From assembly GCF_049341845.1 (NCBI RefSeq), contig NZ_JBMPIT010000003.1, positions 124,001 to 188,000 of the forward strand: 64,000 nucleotides of DNA, read 5' to 3'. The position numbers and the translations under genes are program-made. Under the pieces are notes generated by a model that was not told where the DNA came from, ran no database searches, and saw only the letters and a program-made list of their open reading frames with translations. Positions 1-9,155 of the stretch are shown piece by piece; positions within the stretch are counted from its first letter, which is position 1, and every line of letters begins with the position of its first letter. This DNA comes from Curtobacterium guangdongense. Lineage in GTDB: Bacteria > Actinomycetota > Actinomycetes > Actinomycetales > Microbacteriaceae.

Positions 1-374
1 TCGTACGCGAGGACGGCAAGGAACCCCACTTCGTGCACGAACCCGGTGGCGCGCTGGCGATGGCCGGTGTCGTGAGCGCCTGGCCGGACCCGACCAAGCC
101 CGAGGGCGACCCGGACAAGTGGAGGCTATCGCTGGCGATCATCACGCGGGACGCCCACGTGGCTCCTGGCGAGGTGCACGACCGCATGCCGGCGTTCCTC
201 ACGCCCGACGGCTACGACGACTGGCTCGGTGGCGACCTGCACACCGACGACCTGCTGTCGCTGCTCGACCACGAGTCGCTCGCGGTCGCGGCGGGCCTCG
301 AGCAGTACGAGGTCTCGCGCACGGTCAACAGCGTGAAGAACAACGGCCCGGAGCTCATCGAGCCCGTCGCCTGA
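1..374 (+). CDS. SRAP domain protein (HMCES/YedK family), C-terminal part
   Basis: The frame is open from base 3 to the TGA at 372-374, so the N-terminal half lies outside the window. The visible ~123 residues match the C-terminal half of the SRAP family: the AGVVSAW strand, an ITRDA segment, VHDRMPAF with the family's conserved histidine, and the NSVKNNGPELIEPV tail. Family members form a covalent cross-link through Cys2 with abasic sites in single-stranded DNA and so protect stalled replication forks; some annotations call them SOS response-associated peptidases. Cys2 cannot be checked here. The gene converges on the Ig-repeat protein gene, with a hairpin between them. Confidence 0.9.
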   Translation, partial: VREDGKEPHFVHEPGGALAMAGVVSAWPDPTKPEGDPDKWRLSLAIITRDAHVAPGEVHDRMPAFLTPDGYDDWLGGDLHTDDLLSLLDHESLAVAAGLEQYEVSRTVNSVKNNGPELIEPVA

Positions 375-412
375 CCGCAGCCGTCGCGCCCGGCGCGACC
401 ACGGACCACGCA

Positions 413-466
413 ACGGGAGGCCCGGATCACGTCCGCCGTGTGGCGGACGCGACCCGGGCCTCCCGT
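413..466. terminator. bidirectional terminator hairpin
   Basis: ACGGGAGGCCCGG (413-425) pairs with CCGGGCCTCCCGT (454-466), enclosing a second small stem GTCCGCC/GGCGGAC (431-448). It sits between the stop of the SRAP gene (+) and the stop of the Ig-repeat gene (-), where a shared terminator is expected. There is no strong U-tract, as is common in actinobacteria. Confidence 0.65.
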
Positions 467-474
467 CCGGTGCG

Positions 475-3400
475 TCAGTCGGTTCCGCGGATCCGGCGGC
501 GGACGATCAGCAGGACACCTGCCAGCAGCAGCGCGAGCGCTGCGAGCGACAGCCCGACCAGGCCGGTGGTGCCGGTGAAGGCGAGCTCGGCCGCGTGGAC
601 CTTCGCCGCGAGTCCGACCGGGTAGACCCCGGTGATCGTCGCGAGGACCTGCTGGCCGTCGCTGTCGACGATGCTGTAGCCGACCTGCACGGTGCCGGTG
701 AAGCCCTCCACCGGGGTGAAGACGACCTTGCCGTCCCGGATCGTCCAGGTTCCCTTGCCGTCGACCGTGATGCTGTCGACGAGCGCGCCCTCCGGGTCGA
801 CCAGGTGGAGCGTGCCGCGGTCGAACGTCGCTCCGCTGGTCGGCTTGTCGTTCGTGAGCGGGTCGATCGTCACCGGCGTGTTCGCGGTGCCGGTGGCCTT
901 GTCGTCCGTGGCGACGGCGTGGGCGAGGACGGTGATGGTCATGGTCATGGTCGCCGTCTGGCCGTCGGCGTCCGTCACGACGGCGGTGAACCGGTCGACC
1001 CCGGTGAAACCAGCCGCCGGGATGTAGGTCCAGGAGCCGTCCTTCCCCATGGTGACGCTGCCGTGAGCCGGCTTCTGACCCGCCTTCGTCCAGAGGCCGA
1101 CGCCGCGGGCCCCGACCAGCGCACCGTTCGCGGCGTCACGGCCGACCGGAGTACCGGCCATCGTGGTCGCCGCGCCGTCCTTCGCCGTGACGCCCACGGT
1201 GATGGTGACCGTCGCGCTGGTGCGCTGCCCCGATGCGTCCTGCACCGTGTAGGTGACGTGGTCGGTGCCGGAGAAACCGGCGACCGGGGTGTAGACGAAC
1301 GTGCCGTCGGCGGCGATCGTCGCGGTGCCGTGCTCGGGGGTGCCGGAGCCGACGACCGTGAGCTTCGTGCCGTGGTCGTTGCCGAGGACGCCGGGGCCCT
1401 TGACGGTGACGGTCTTGCCGGCCGGGGTGCTGGTCTTGTCGTCACCCGCGGTCGGGGTGACCGTGATCGTCACGACTCCCGTGGCGGTGTTGCCGTCGGT
1501 GTCCGTCGCCGTGTAGGTGAAGGTGTCCGTGCCCGACCAGTCCTTCGTCGGCGTGTAGGTGTAGCCACCCTTCGCGCCGAGCTCGACGTCGCCGTGCGTC
1601 GGCTTCCGGTCGAGCGTCGCCGTGAGACCGGTTCCGAGGTCGTTGCCGAGGACGCCGTTCGCCGTGGTCACGGTGAGCGTGCCGTTCGTCGTGGTCGTCC
1701 CGGAGTCCGGCGTGGCGACCGCACCGACGATGACGATGACCGTCGAGGTCGTCGTCTGGCCGCTGCTGTCGGTGGCCGTGTACGGGAACTCGTCCGTGCC
1801 GGAGAAGCCGGGCGCCGGCGTGTAGACGAGGCCGCCGTCGGTGCCGGTGGTCACGGCACCGTGCGCCGCGTCACCGTGACCGGTCACGGTGAGGCCGGAG
1901 CCGTCGTCGTTGGCCGTCAAGGTGGCGCTCGCGATCGGCAGCGGGGTGCCGGCCGGGGTCGTGACGAGGTCCTGCTTCGCGGTCGGGGACACCGTCACGG
2001 TGACCGTCGTGGGCTGCGTGCTGCCGCCCGTCGGGTCCTTCGCCGTGTAGGTGAACGTGTCCGTTCCGGAGAAGCCGTCCTTCGGCGTGTACGTCACCGT
2101 GCCGGGGCCGGTGATGACGACGGTGCCGTTCGTGCCGTTCGTGACGGTCGCCACGGTGAGCGTCGTGCCCGAGTCGTTCTTCGTGACGGGGACGTCGACC
2201 GGGGTGGAGGCCGGGGTCGAGGCGACGTCGGCGACGCCCTTCGGCAGGACCGTGATCGTCACGGTACCGGTGGCCGTGTTGCCGTCCTGGTCGGTCACCG
2301 TGTAGTCGAACGAGTCGGGGCCGGAGTAGCCGGGCTTCGGCGTGTAGGTGTAGCCACCCTTCTCGTCGACGGTCGCGTCGCCGTGCTGGGGCTGCGTGTT
2401 GCCGGTGACCTGCAAGCCGGTGCCGTCGGAGTCCTTCAGGACGCCGTCCTCGTCCGAGACCGTGACGGGTTCGTCCGTGGTGGCCGAGCCGGTGCTCGCC
2501 GCGACGACGGGGGGGACCGTCACGGTGACGGTGCCGGTGGCCTCGTTGCCGTGGGCATCGACGACCGTGTACGTGAAGGTGTCCGTGCCGGAGAACCCGG
2601 TGTGCGGCGTGTAGGTGACGGTGCCGTCGTCGGCGACCGACAGGTCACCGTCGGTGGCTCCCTGGGCGCCGATGACCTTCAGGCCGTCGCCGTGGTCGTT
2701 CTTCGTCAGCTCGCCCGAGGTCACGGAGACGGGCTGGCCCGCCTTCGTCGAGATCGCGTCCTTCTCGGTGCCCGGGTTCACCGTGATGGTGACGGTGCCC
2801 GTGGAGGTCCGGCCGGAGCCGTCCGTCAGCGTGTACGTGAAGGTGTCGGTCCCGGAGAAGCCGTCCTTCGGCGTGTAGGTGTACGAACCGTCGGTCGCGA
2901 GGTCGAGGTCGCCGTTCGCCGGCTTCTGGTCGACCGCGGCCTGCTTGTCCGTGCCCTTGTCGTTCGCGAGCACGCCGTCGTCCTTCGAGACGGTCAGGGT
3001 CTCGCCGGCCGTCGCGGTGGCGGTGTCCGGCGTGGCGGTCGGACCGACCACGATCGTGACGACGCCGGTGCTCTTCTGGCCGGAGGCGTCCGTGACCTCG
3101 TAGGTCACGGTGTCGGTGCCGGAGAAGCCGTCCTTCGGCGTGTAGGTCACGTCGCCGGTGGTCGGGTCGACCGAGACGTCGCCGTTCTTCGTGCTCGTCG
3201 CACCGGTGACCTCGAGCGTGGAGCCGACGTCGTTGCTGGTCAGGTCCGTCGCCGGGATGGTCAGCGTGTCGCCGGCCTTCGTGTTCGCCGTGTCCGGGTT
3301 CGCGACCGGGGTCACGGAGACGGTCACGGTCGCCGGCTGCGAGGTCTTGCCGGAGCCGTCCGTCACCGTGTAGGTGAAGGTGTCAGTCCCGGAGAAGCCG

Positions 3401-5934
3401 TCCTTCGGCATGTACTGCACGGTGCCGTCCGGCTGCGGGACGGCGCTGCCGTTCGCGGGCGTCGTCACGACGGTGGTGCCGAGGTCGGACCCGTGGTCGT
3501 TGTGCTGCACGTCGACCGTCACCGGGGTGTTCGCGGGCGTGGTCGCGGTGTCGTCGGCCACGGTCGGGGTGACCGTGATCCGCACGGTGGCGGTCGTCGG
3601 GTTCCCGGCCTCGTCCGTCGCCGTGTAGGTGAAGGAGTCCGAGCCCGAGAACCCGGCGTTCGGGGTGTACGAGTACGTCCCCGTCGCCTTGTCCACGGTC
3701 AGCGTGCCGTTCGTCGGCGCGGTGGTGCTGGTGATGGTGAGGCCGGTCCCGAGGTCGTTGCCGAGCAGCCCGGCCTCGCGGGTGGTCGTGGTCGCCGTGG
3801 AGCCCGCGCCGACCGTGATGGTGTCGTCGACGGCCTTCGGCAGCACGGTCACCGTGACCGTCACGGTGTCGGACTTCCCCGTGCCGTCGCCGTCGGTGAC
3901 GGTGTAGTCGAAGGAGTCCTGGCCGGAGTACCCGGTCGTGGGCGTGTACGTGTACGAGCCGTCCGGGTTCACGGTGACGTCACCGTGCGCGGGCTTCGTG
4001 TTCCCGGTGACGACCAGGTCGGAGCCGAGGTCGTTGCCGAGCAGACCGGGGGCGGTCGCGCTCGTCGAGGAGCCGGAGGTCGCGGTGATCGTCTCGGTCT
4101 TCGCCGTCGGCAGGACCGTGATGGTCACGGTGCCCGTGATGGTCGAGCCCGCGGTGTCCTTCGCGGTGTAGGTGAACGAGTCCCCGCCCGAGAAGCCCGG
4201 CTCGGGCGTGTACGAGTAGGTGCCGTCCGCGTTCAGCGTCAGGGTGCCGTTCGTCGGGTCGGTGTGCTTCGTGACCGTCAGGCCGGTGCCGCGGTCGTTG
4301 CCGAGGACGCCGGTCTGCTTCGTCGTGGTGGTCGCGGTCGAGCCGGCGTGCACGCTGAACGCGTCGTCGACGGCCTTCGGCGCGACGGTGATCGTCACGG
4401 TGCTCGTCGAGGTCCGGCCACCGCCGTCCGTCGCGGTGTAGGTGAACTGGTCCGTGCCGGAGAAGCCGTCGTTCGGGACGTACGAGAAGCTCCCGTCCTT
4501 CGCGGTCATCGTGAGGGTGCCGTTCGCGGGGTCGGTGTGGCTCGTGACCGAGAGGCCGTCGCCGGTGTCGTTCGCGAGGACACCGGGGGCCGCAACGTCG
4601 AGCTTCGTGTCGACCGGGGTGGAGTACGTGTCCGCTGTCGTCGCGACGTGGACGCGCTGCAGCACGTTGGCGAAGGTCACGACGACGTCGGTGCCGTCGG
4701 AGGAGGTGGCGGTCGGGAACGTGAAGGTCGCGGTGTTCCCCGTACCCTTCGCGACCTCGGCACCGCTGTTGACGTTCACCGCCCGCCACGTGGTGGCGTA
4801 GTTCGCGAGGTTCGTGGTGCCCGCAGCGGTCTGGGTGACGGTGTAGTCCTTGCCCGGCGTGGTGAGCACGGCGCCGGCCTGCTGGTCCTGCACGCCGTTC
4901 TTCGAACCGCTGGTGGTCGCGGTGGTGCCGCTGTTGGTCGAGGAGATGCCGCCGCCGGTGACGGCGAGGCCGAACTGGTCGCCGGAGTTCCACCGGTCGT
5001 CGACGCTCGAGGCGCCGGTCACCGTGTCGGCGTAGTTGCAGGTCGCGAGGTCGCTCGCCCGGAAGGTGGCGTTGACGGCGAAGTTCCTGACCGGCTGCCC
5101 CGTCGTCGGGTCGAGCTGGTAGAGCGTCGTCGACTGGACCGACGTGTCCGCCGGCGACGACGAGAGGTAGAGGTAGCCGTCGGACGAGAACGCGATGCCG
5201 GGGCTGTTCGTGCCGCTCGGCAGCGTCGCGATCGCCGTCGTCGTGAGCGCCGTCGTCCCGGAGGCCGTCGGCAGCGTGGGGGTGTTCACGCGGTAGACGG
5301 TGTCGGCCGCGACGACGAAGAGCAGACCGCGCGAGCTGAACGCGAAGTCGCCGTTGCCCGCCTTGAGACCGTTGATCTGACCGACCTGACCGAGGTACTG
5401 CTTGGTGTTCGGGTTGTACGCGCCGAGCCAGCCGGTGTTGTCGCCGTAGTAGTAGATGCCGGTCGTCGGGTCCACCGCGCCTCGGATGACGGTGCGGGTC
5501 TTGTCCGTCGTGACGGTCGTCGAGGTCTCGGCGACGCCGTCCTTCGCCGGGACGTACTCCTTCAGCGTCGCGCTGTTGCCGTTCGACGTGGCGTACATCT
5601 TCAGGCCCTCGCGGGAGATACCGAGGCCGTTGTTCGCACCTGCGCCGAGGTTCGTGACGTCGGCCGTCGTGCCTGCGGTCGACGTCCCGTCCGCAGCGGG
5701 CTTCGTCACGTCGATCGCGATGACCTTGCCGGTCGAGTCCGTTGCGTAGACCGTGTTCTGGTCGCAGATGAACGCACCGTTCGCGGTCGCCGTGACGGCC
5801 GAGGCGGGAGCGGCGGTGACGACCGCGATGGTCGCGGTGATGCCGGCGCCCACGAGGAGCGTGGCGCCCACCATTGCGACGAGTCGGAGCCCCTGGCGGG
5901 CTCGGGGCACACGGGTGTCCAGGGAATGGCGCAT
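475..5934 (-). CDS. LAFTG-anchored surface protein with ~15 tandem Ig/cadherin-like repeats
   Basis: A secreted wall-attached protein of 1,819 residues. The ATG at 5934 is chosen because it is followed by an Arg-rich n-region, a hydrophobic core and APASA, a classic signal peptide, and is preceded by GAAAGAGA. Residues ~45-260 look like a beta-propeller (repeated GLGIS, FAFSSRG, GIAFSSDG strands), as in DUF6923 proteins. A ~130-residue beta domain follows, then about 15 repeats of ~88 residues with the signature VLGNDxGTGLxV...GTLTVxxDGSYTYTPxxGFSGTDTFTYTxTD, the Big_9/VCBS-like fold of long adhesins. The C-terminus has ELAFTG, a hydrophobic helix and RRRIRG: a class E sortase-type LAxTG signal. 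Repeats 14 and 15 are the most diverged. The role in adhesion or surface layer is inferred from architecture. Confidence 0.9.
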   Translation of the reverse strand: MRHSLDTRVPRARQGLRLVAMVGATLLVGAGITATIAVVTAAPASAVTATANGAFICDQNTVYATDSTGKVIAIDVTKPAADGTSTAGTTADVTNLGAGANNGLGISREGLKMYATSNGNSATLKEYVPAKDGVAETSTTVTTDKTRTVIRGAVDPTTGIYYYGDNTGWLGAYNPNTKQYLGQVGQINGLKAGNGDFAFSSRGLLFVVAADTVYRVNTPTLPTASGTTALTTTAIATLPSGTNSPGIAFSSDGYLYLSSSPADTSVQSTTLYQLDPTTGQPVRNFAVNATFRASDLATCNYADTVTGASSVDDRWNSGDQFGLAVTGGGISSTNSGTTATTSGSKNGVQDQQAGAVLTTPGKDYTVTQTAAGTTNLANYATTWRAVNVNSGAEVAKGTGNTATFTFPTATSSDGTDVVVTFANVLQRVHVATTADTYSTPVDTKLDVAAPGVLANDTGDGLSVTSHTDPANGTLTMTAKDGSFSYVPNDGFSGTDQFTYTATDGGGRTSTSTVTITVAPKAVDDAFSVHAGSTATTTTKQTGVLGNDRGTGLTVTKHTDPTNGTLTLNADGTYSYTPEPGFSGGDSFTYTAKDTAGSTITGTVTITVLPTAKTETITATSGSSTSATAPGLLGNDLGSDLVVTGNTKPAHGDVTVNPDGSYTYTPTTGYSGQDSFDYTVTDGDGTGKSDTVTVTVTVLPKAVDDTITVGAGSTATTTTREAGLLGNDLGTGLTITSTTAPTNGTLTVDKATGTYSYTPNAGFSGSDSFTYTATDEAGNPTTATVRITVTPTVADDTATTPANTPVTVDVQHNDHGSDLGTTVVTTPANGSAVPQPDGTVQYMPKDGFSGTDTFTYTVTDGSGKTSQPATVTVSVTPVANPDTANTKAGDTLTIPATDLTSNDVGSTLEVTGATSTKNGDVSVDPTTGDVTYTPKDGFSGTDTVTYEVTDASGQKSTGVVTIVVGPTATPDTATATAGETLTVSKDDGVLANDKGTDKQAAVDQKPANGDLDLATDGSYTYTPKDGFSGTDTFTYTLTDGSGRTSTGTVTITVNPGTEKDAISTKAGQPVSVTSGELTKNDHGDGLKVIGAQGATDGDLSVADDGTVTYTPHTGFSGTDTFTYTVVDAHGNEATGTVTVTVPPVVAASTGSATTDEPVTVSDEDGVLKDSDGTGLQVTGNTQPQHGDATVDEKGGYTYTPKPGYSGPDSFDYTVTDQDGNTATGTVTITVLPKGVADVASTPASTPVDVPVTKNDSGTTLTVATVTNGTNGTVVITGPGTVTYTPKDGFSGTDTFTYTAKDPTGGSTQPTTVTVTVSPTAKQDLVTTPAGTPLPIASATLTANDDGSGLTVTGHGDAAHGAVTTGTDGGLVYTPAPGFSGTDEFPYTATDSSGQTTTSTVIVIVGAVATPDSGTTTTNGTLTVTTANGVLGNDLGTGLTATLDRKPTHGDVELGAKGGYTYTPTKDWSGTDTFTYTATDTDGNTATGVVTITVTPTAGDDKTSTPAGKTVTVKGPGVLGNDHGTKLTVVGSGTPEHGTATIAADGTFVYTPVAGFSGTDHVTYTVQDASGQRTSATVTITVGVTAKDGAATTMAGTPVGRDAANGALVGARGVGLWTKAGQKPAHGSVTMGKDGSWTYIPAAGFTGVDRFTAVVTDADGQTATMTMTITVLAHAVATDDKATGTANTPVTIDPLTNDKPTSGATFDRGTLHLVDPEGALVDSITVDGKGTWTIRDGKVVFTPVEGFTGTVQVGYSIVDSDGQQVLATITGVYPVGLAAKVHAAELAFTGTTGLVGLSLAALALLLAGVLLIVRRRIRGTD
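615..4650 (-). repeat. tandem array of Ig/cadherin-like repeat units (~265 bp each)
   Basis: I aligned the translation by eye on the FSGTDxFTYT signature and counted 14 regular units of 85-92 residues plus one longer variant next to the sorting signal. Units share a strongly conserved second half (YTYTPxxGFSGTDTFTYTVTD) and a variable first half. Several begin with KAVDD or TAxxD, so linkers are also conserved. The array is a likely site of copy-number change by recombination. Confidence 0.85.
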
Positions 5935-6016
5935 CGGTCTCTTTCGGGTCGGGACGTGCTCGGCGACGGGACGCGCACCGCGCTCCGGTTGCGAGCTCGG
6001 GCGTCCTCCGCCGTCT

Positions 6017-6090
6017 CCGATACTGGCAGTTCGCCGCATGCCGATGGGGACATCGCGGTCCCCAATAGGGGGGACCCTCCCCGAACTGGT
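6017..6090 (-). promoter_or_regulatory. putative promoter and CCCC/GGGG operator of the Ig-repeat gene
   Basis: A perfect inverted repeat GGTCCCC (6057-6063) / GGGGACC (6070-6076), spacer AATAGG, is followed on the minus strand side by GTTCGGGG (complement of 6079-6086). A TATCGG hexamer (minus, 6022-6017) about 35 nt nearer the gene could be the -10 box. The same kind of element occurs upstream of the subtilase and the DUF11 giant. Function is inferred. Confidence 0.4.
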
Positions 6091-6132
6091 GTCACACAGC
6101 GGGAACGGTCCGGCACGGTAACGTCGGCCGAC

Positions 6133-6999
6133 ATGACCTCGGCATTCCGCACGGCGTCGGCGCGGACCTCGTTCGCCCGTGCGGTGCTGGCCGTCGGTAC
6201 CGCGGTGCTGATCGCCCTGGCGTCGCTGCCGTGGGTCGCGATCGCGGCGGTGGAGGCGTTCCGCGCGGTGGTGGTCGTGCTCCGGGGAGCCGGACACGGC
6301 CTCCTGTCCGTCGAGGACGGCTTCGTCACGGCGATGGCCGTGACGGCGGTGACCATCCCGTTGCCCGCGCTCGTCGCCTCCGCGGTACCCACCGATGCCC
6401 GGCGGGCGACGGGCTGGGCTGCACTCGGATCGGCGGTGTTCGGTGGACTCCTGGCGCTCCGGTCCCCGGCACCAGGTGCGACGTGGGTGTCGGTCGTGGT
6501 CGTGCTTGTCGTCGGGCTGGCGCTCGGGTGGCTCGTGCTCGCCGCGGTGCGGGCGCCGCTCGTGCCGGCGACGCCGCGCAGCCGTCGGATCGCGGCGTGG
6601 GTGATCGGCGTCTACGGCGTCGGGGTGCTGTTCGTGGGGTTCGCCGGCTCCCCGGTGGACGCCGGGGCGCATCCGCTCATCATCCGGGTGCTCGACGCTG
6701 CGCACCGGGTCGGGGTGCCGGGGTGGTTCGGGTACGGGGCGCTCGAGTTCAGCGCGAACGTCGTCTTCTTCGTGCCGCTCGGGCTGCTCGTGGTGTTGCT
6801 CGTCGGCGCGCGACGGTGGTGGGTCGGCGCTGTGGCCGGGCTCGTCGTCAGCGCGTGCATCGAGACCGGGCAGGCGGTGTTCCTGCCGGCGCGGTTCGCG
6901 TCGTTGGACGACGTGCTGTCGAACACGAGTGGGGCGGTGATCGGCGCGCTGGTGGGGGTCGTGGTGTTCGGGTGGGTTGGGCGGCGCCGCGCTCGCTGA
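6133..6999 (+). CDS. VanZ-like integral membrane protein
   Basis: 288 residues, largely hydrophobic, with about seven predicted membrane segments. The C-terminal ~110 residues match the VanZ domain: a FSANVVFFVPLGLL segment, then a helix with a conserved ETGQ motif (SACIETGQAVF) and RFASLDDVLSNTSGAVIGAL. VanZ proteins are linked to teicoplanin resistance or envelope stress, but most homologues have no proven role. The ATG at 6133 has no obvious ribosome binding site, so the message may be leaderless. It is divergent from the Ig-repeat gene (198 bp between starts) and converges on the acyltransferase gene. Confidence 0.85.
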   Translation: MTSAFRTASARTSFARAVLAVGTAVLIALASLPWVAIAAVEAFRAVVVVLRGAGHGLLSVEDGFVTAMAVTAVTIPLPALVASAVPTDARRATGWAALGSAVFGGLLALRSPAPGATWVSVVVVLVVGLALGWLVLAAVRAPLVPATPRSRRIAAWVIGVYGVGVLFVGFAGSPVDAGAHPLIIRVLDAAHRVGVPGWFGYGALEFSANVVFFVPLGLLVVLLVGARRWWVGAVAGLVVSACIETGQAVFLPARFASLDDVLSNTSGAVIGALVGVVVFGWVGRRRAR

Positions 7000-7055
7000 G
7001 GGTGCAGCACTGGGTGGTGGTGCCGGCCGCGCTGGGCGTGGTGGTGCCGGCCGAC

Positions 7056-7171
7056 TTCGAACGACGGACTCGTTGTCGTACGACAGCGAGTCTGTCGCTG
7101 GCACGCGCGTGCAACTGTTGCAGGCGCGTTCGAACGACAGAACCGCTGTCGTACGACATCGACTTTGTCGC
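7056..7171. repeat. pair of 43-bp palindromic repeats between convergent genes
   Basis: Two related copies begin TTCGAACGAC and end TGTCGC, at 7056-7098 and 7129-7171 (73 nt apart). Each is centred on the perfect palindrome GTCGTACGAC (7075-7084 and 7148-7157). In copy 1 GACTCG (7067-7072) pairs with CGAGTC (7087-7092), and allowing G-U pairs the stem runs 7062-7097. Copy 2 has three mismatches. Between them lie GCACGCGCGTGC and GCAACTGTTGC, also palindromic. The location between the stops of the VanZ and acyltransferase genes fits bidirectional termination. Confidence 0.6.
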
Positions 7172-7233
7172 GTGCCCGGCCGGTGCCATGACGCCAGCGG
7201 GCATCAACCACCCGCCCGCGCGCGCAGAGCGGC

Positions 7234-8427
7234 TCAGCGCGAGGGGACGATGCGCGCCACCCACCGTGCCAGCTTGTGGCTCGGACGCTCGACCACCCAG
7301 AAGAACGCCGTCGCGATGGCGAGCGACACCGGGATGCCGACGAGGAAATCGATCGCCCGACTACCACCGAGGTAGTCGATCATCGCGATGATCGGGTCGT
7401 GCACGAGGTAGAGGCTGAACGACACGGTCCCGAGCAGCAGGACCACTCTGGCCTCCAAGGCGTGACGCAATCGTCGATCGAAGGTCACGACGAAGACCAG
7501 TCCGGCCGCACCGACGAGTTGCACCGTGTCGGTCATGTCGAGGAGGTGCTTGTTGCCAGTCGTGAGGAGCGCGAACCAGTAAGCGCAGAGACCGAGAAGA
7601 CTGACCGCGAGGACGAGGGTCCAGACCAGGTTCGGTCGCCTGCTGCGGGCGATCTGTTCGGCCAGAGTCCGGAGGTCGTCGAGATGAGCCGCCATGAGGA
7701 CCCCGACTGCGAACATCGACATGAAGAGGAGCAGGTTCCCGATCGGTGGGTGGGAACTGCGCAGGTAGGCGCCGACGGTCGTTGCGGCGAGGGATGCGGC
7801 GAGCTTCCAGCCCCAACCGATCCGGAACCGGACGATCACCAGGATGTACAGCGGAAGCAGCAGGGAGAAGAGCACCTCCCACACGATCGACCACAGCGGT
7901 CCGTTGTAGAAGTTCGAGTCGTGGAGGAAGATCGACCGCTCGATGAGCTGTCTGACGTCGATGGTCGTGCCACGTTCGCTGGTCCATGCCGCGCCCGCGG
8001 CAGGATCGATCGACCGGGTCAACAGGAACAAGCTCAATGCCCACGCGATCGCGACCCACACGGGCAGGTAGAGCCGAATGAGCCGTGCTGGGTAGTAGGC
8101 GATCCAGCGGAACCTCGCCGACCGGAGGACGGGGAGCGTCAGCACGAGGCCGCTCAACACGAAGAATACAAACACGGCCTCTCCTCCGGCCCACACGAGG
8201 TGGAGCGGCGTGTGCACCATCAGCCATGCAAGCGGATGGCCCGAAGGGACGGCTGCGGGCTCCGAGTAGGTGGACGTGTAGATCGGGAAGCGGAGCATGC
8301 AGTGATGGATCACGACGACCAGTGCGGCGATGCCTCGCAGCCCGAGCAACGAAGTGATACGTCCCGTGGTCGAGGGCATGCTCACGTCGGACAGCACGCC
8401 GTCTGGTGGCGAAGTGGTGTTGGTCAT
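7234..8427 (-). CDS. acyltransferase 3 family membrane protein (O-acyltransferase)
   Basis: 397 residues, multi-spanning. The N-terminus carries the family's LLGLRGIAALVVVIHH segment with the conserved His, followed by WAGGEAVFVFFVLSGLVLT and FNGPLWS-type motif (FYNGPLWSIVWEVLFS). The C-terminus SLYLVHDPI and VERPSHKLAR is typical. Such proteins (OafA-like) move acetyl or other acyl groups onto surface polysaccharides. The ATG at 8427 is preceded by GAAACGAG. Being just downstream of the EPS operon and on the same strand, it may decorate that polymer, although a terminator and the LAFTG gene intervene. Substrate is inferred. Confidence 0.88.
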   Translation of the reverse strand: MTNTTSPPDGVLSDVSMPSTTGRITSLLGLRGIAALVVVIHHCMLRFPIYTSTYSEPAAVPSGHPLAWLMVHTPLHLVWAGGEAVFVFFVLSGLVLTLPVLRSARFRWIAYYPARLIRLYLPVWVAIAWALSLFLLTRSIDPAAGAAWTSERGTTIDVRQLIERSIFLHDSNFYNGPLWSIVWEVLFSLLLPLYILVIVRFRIGWGWKLAASLAATTVGAYLRSSHPPIGNLLLFMSMFAVGVLMAAHLDDLRTLAEQIARSRRPNLVWTLVLAVSLLGLCAYWFALLTTGNKHLLDMTDTVQLVGAAGLVFVVTFDRRLRHALEARVVLLLGTVSFSLYLVHDPIIAMIDYLGGSRAIDFLVGIPVSLAIATAFFWVVERPSHKLARWVARIVPSR

Positions 8428-8473
8428 CGCCGCTCGTTTCGGTTGGGCAGGGCAGGCCACATGCGATCGTGAT

Positions 8474-8521
8474 GACACCACAAGACCCCCGGAGCGGACG
8501 CTCCGAGGGCCTTGTGGTGTC
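8474..8521 (-). terminator. Rho-independent-like terminator of the small LAFTG protein gene
   Basis: GACACCACAAG (8474-8484) and GGAGC (8491-8495) pair with GCTCC (8500-8504) and CTTGTGGTGTC (8511-8521), a long stem with a GGAC loop and small bulges. It begins 10 bp after the stop of the gene at 8531-9076 and separates it from the acyltransferase gene. Confidence 0.75.
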
Positions 8522-8530
8522 GAGCAGAGA

Positions 8531-9076
8531 TCAGGCAGCCGTGCGCTGGCGACGCACCGAGGTACGCACCGCGAGGAGGCCACCACCGAGGACGACAGCG
8601 CCACCGGCGACCCAGAGGGCGAGCGCGGAGATGGTGCCACCGGTGAAGGCGAGCGTGCCGTTGCCCGAGGCAGCGGTCGCAGCAGCGCCGTCGGCCGGGA
8701 CGACCGTGAGCGCCGTGGTCGCGACGTTGCCGGAGGTGGCGCCGGTGGCGGTGAGCGAGTAGGTGCCCGAAGCGCCGGCCGGGAGCGTCACGCGGACGTT
8801 CGCCGCACCGGTCGAAGAGGCCACGTAGGTCTTCGAGACTGTCGTGGTCGGCAGCGCACCGAGCGTGGCAGCGCCAGCACCCGTGACGGAGACCGTGACG
8901 GTCTCGTCGGCGATGAAGGAGCCAGCTGCGAAGCCGACGGTCGCGGTGCCACCGGCGACGGCGGAACCGGAGACCGAGACGTTCGAGGCCGGGACGTAAC
9001 CCGCAGCATTGGCGGCGGCCGGCGTGGCGATCAGGGCTGCCGAGGCAAGCACGATCGCAGCGATGATCTTCTTCAT
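8531..9076 (-). CDS. small LAFTG-anchored secreted surface protein
   Basis: 181 residues. A signal peptide (MKKIIAAIVLASAALIATP...AANA) leads into a Gly/Ala/Thr/Val-rich beta-type domain with SVSGSAVAGGTATV and a second segment ending ALTVVPADG, resembling bacterial Ig-like folds. The C-terminus is TLAFTGG, a hydrophobic helix and RTSVRRQRTAA: a sortase sorting signal of the LAxTG type. The start is supported by GGGGAG seven bases upstream. It lies immediately downstream of the DUF4012 gene (80 bp) and may share its transcript or have its own promoter. Function beyond wall attachment is unknown. Confidence 0.85.
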   Translation of the reverse strand: MKKIIAAIVLASAALIATPAAANAAGYVPASNVSVSGSAVAGGTATVGFAAGSFIADETVTVSVTGAGAATLGALPTTTVSKTYVASSTGAANVRVTLPAGASGTYSLTATGATSGNVATTALTVVPADGAAATAASGNGTLAFTGGTISALALWVAGGAVVLGGGLLAVRTSVRRQRTAA

Positions 9077-9155
9077 GGAGCTCCCCTGGTGACTGTGGCT
9101 TCGCAGAACGGTCGCAGCCTGCGTGGTGATTGCAGTCGCTATTGGCGAAGTTGTC

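Noticed and set aside
595..6132. Plus-strand open frame running into the VanZ gene
   Set aside because: The part before 6133 is an antisense shadow of the Ig-repeat gene; only the end from 6133 is a real membrane protein.
5935..7104. N-terminal extension of the Ig-repeat protein
   Set aside because: The extension is Pro/Arg/His-rich and overlaps the VanZ gene. The ATG at 5934 is followed at once by a proper signal peptide.
7060..7171. Repeated peptides like TDSLSYDxESV in several frames of the VanZ/acyltransferase junction
   Set aside because: They are translations of the palindromic DNA repeat, not conserved coding sequence.
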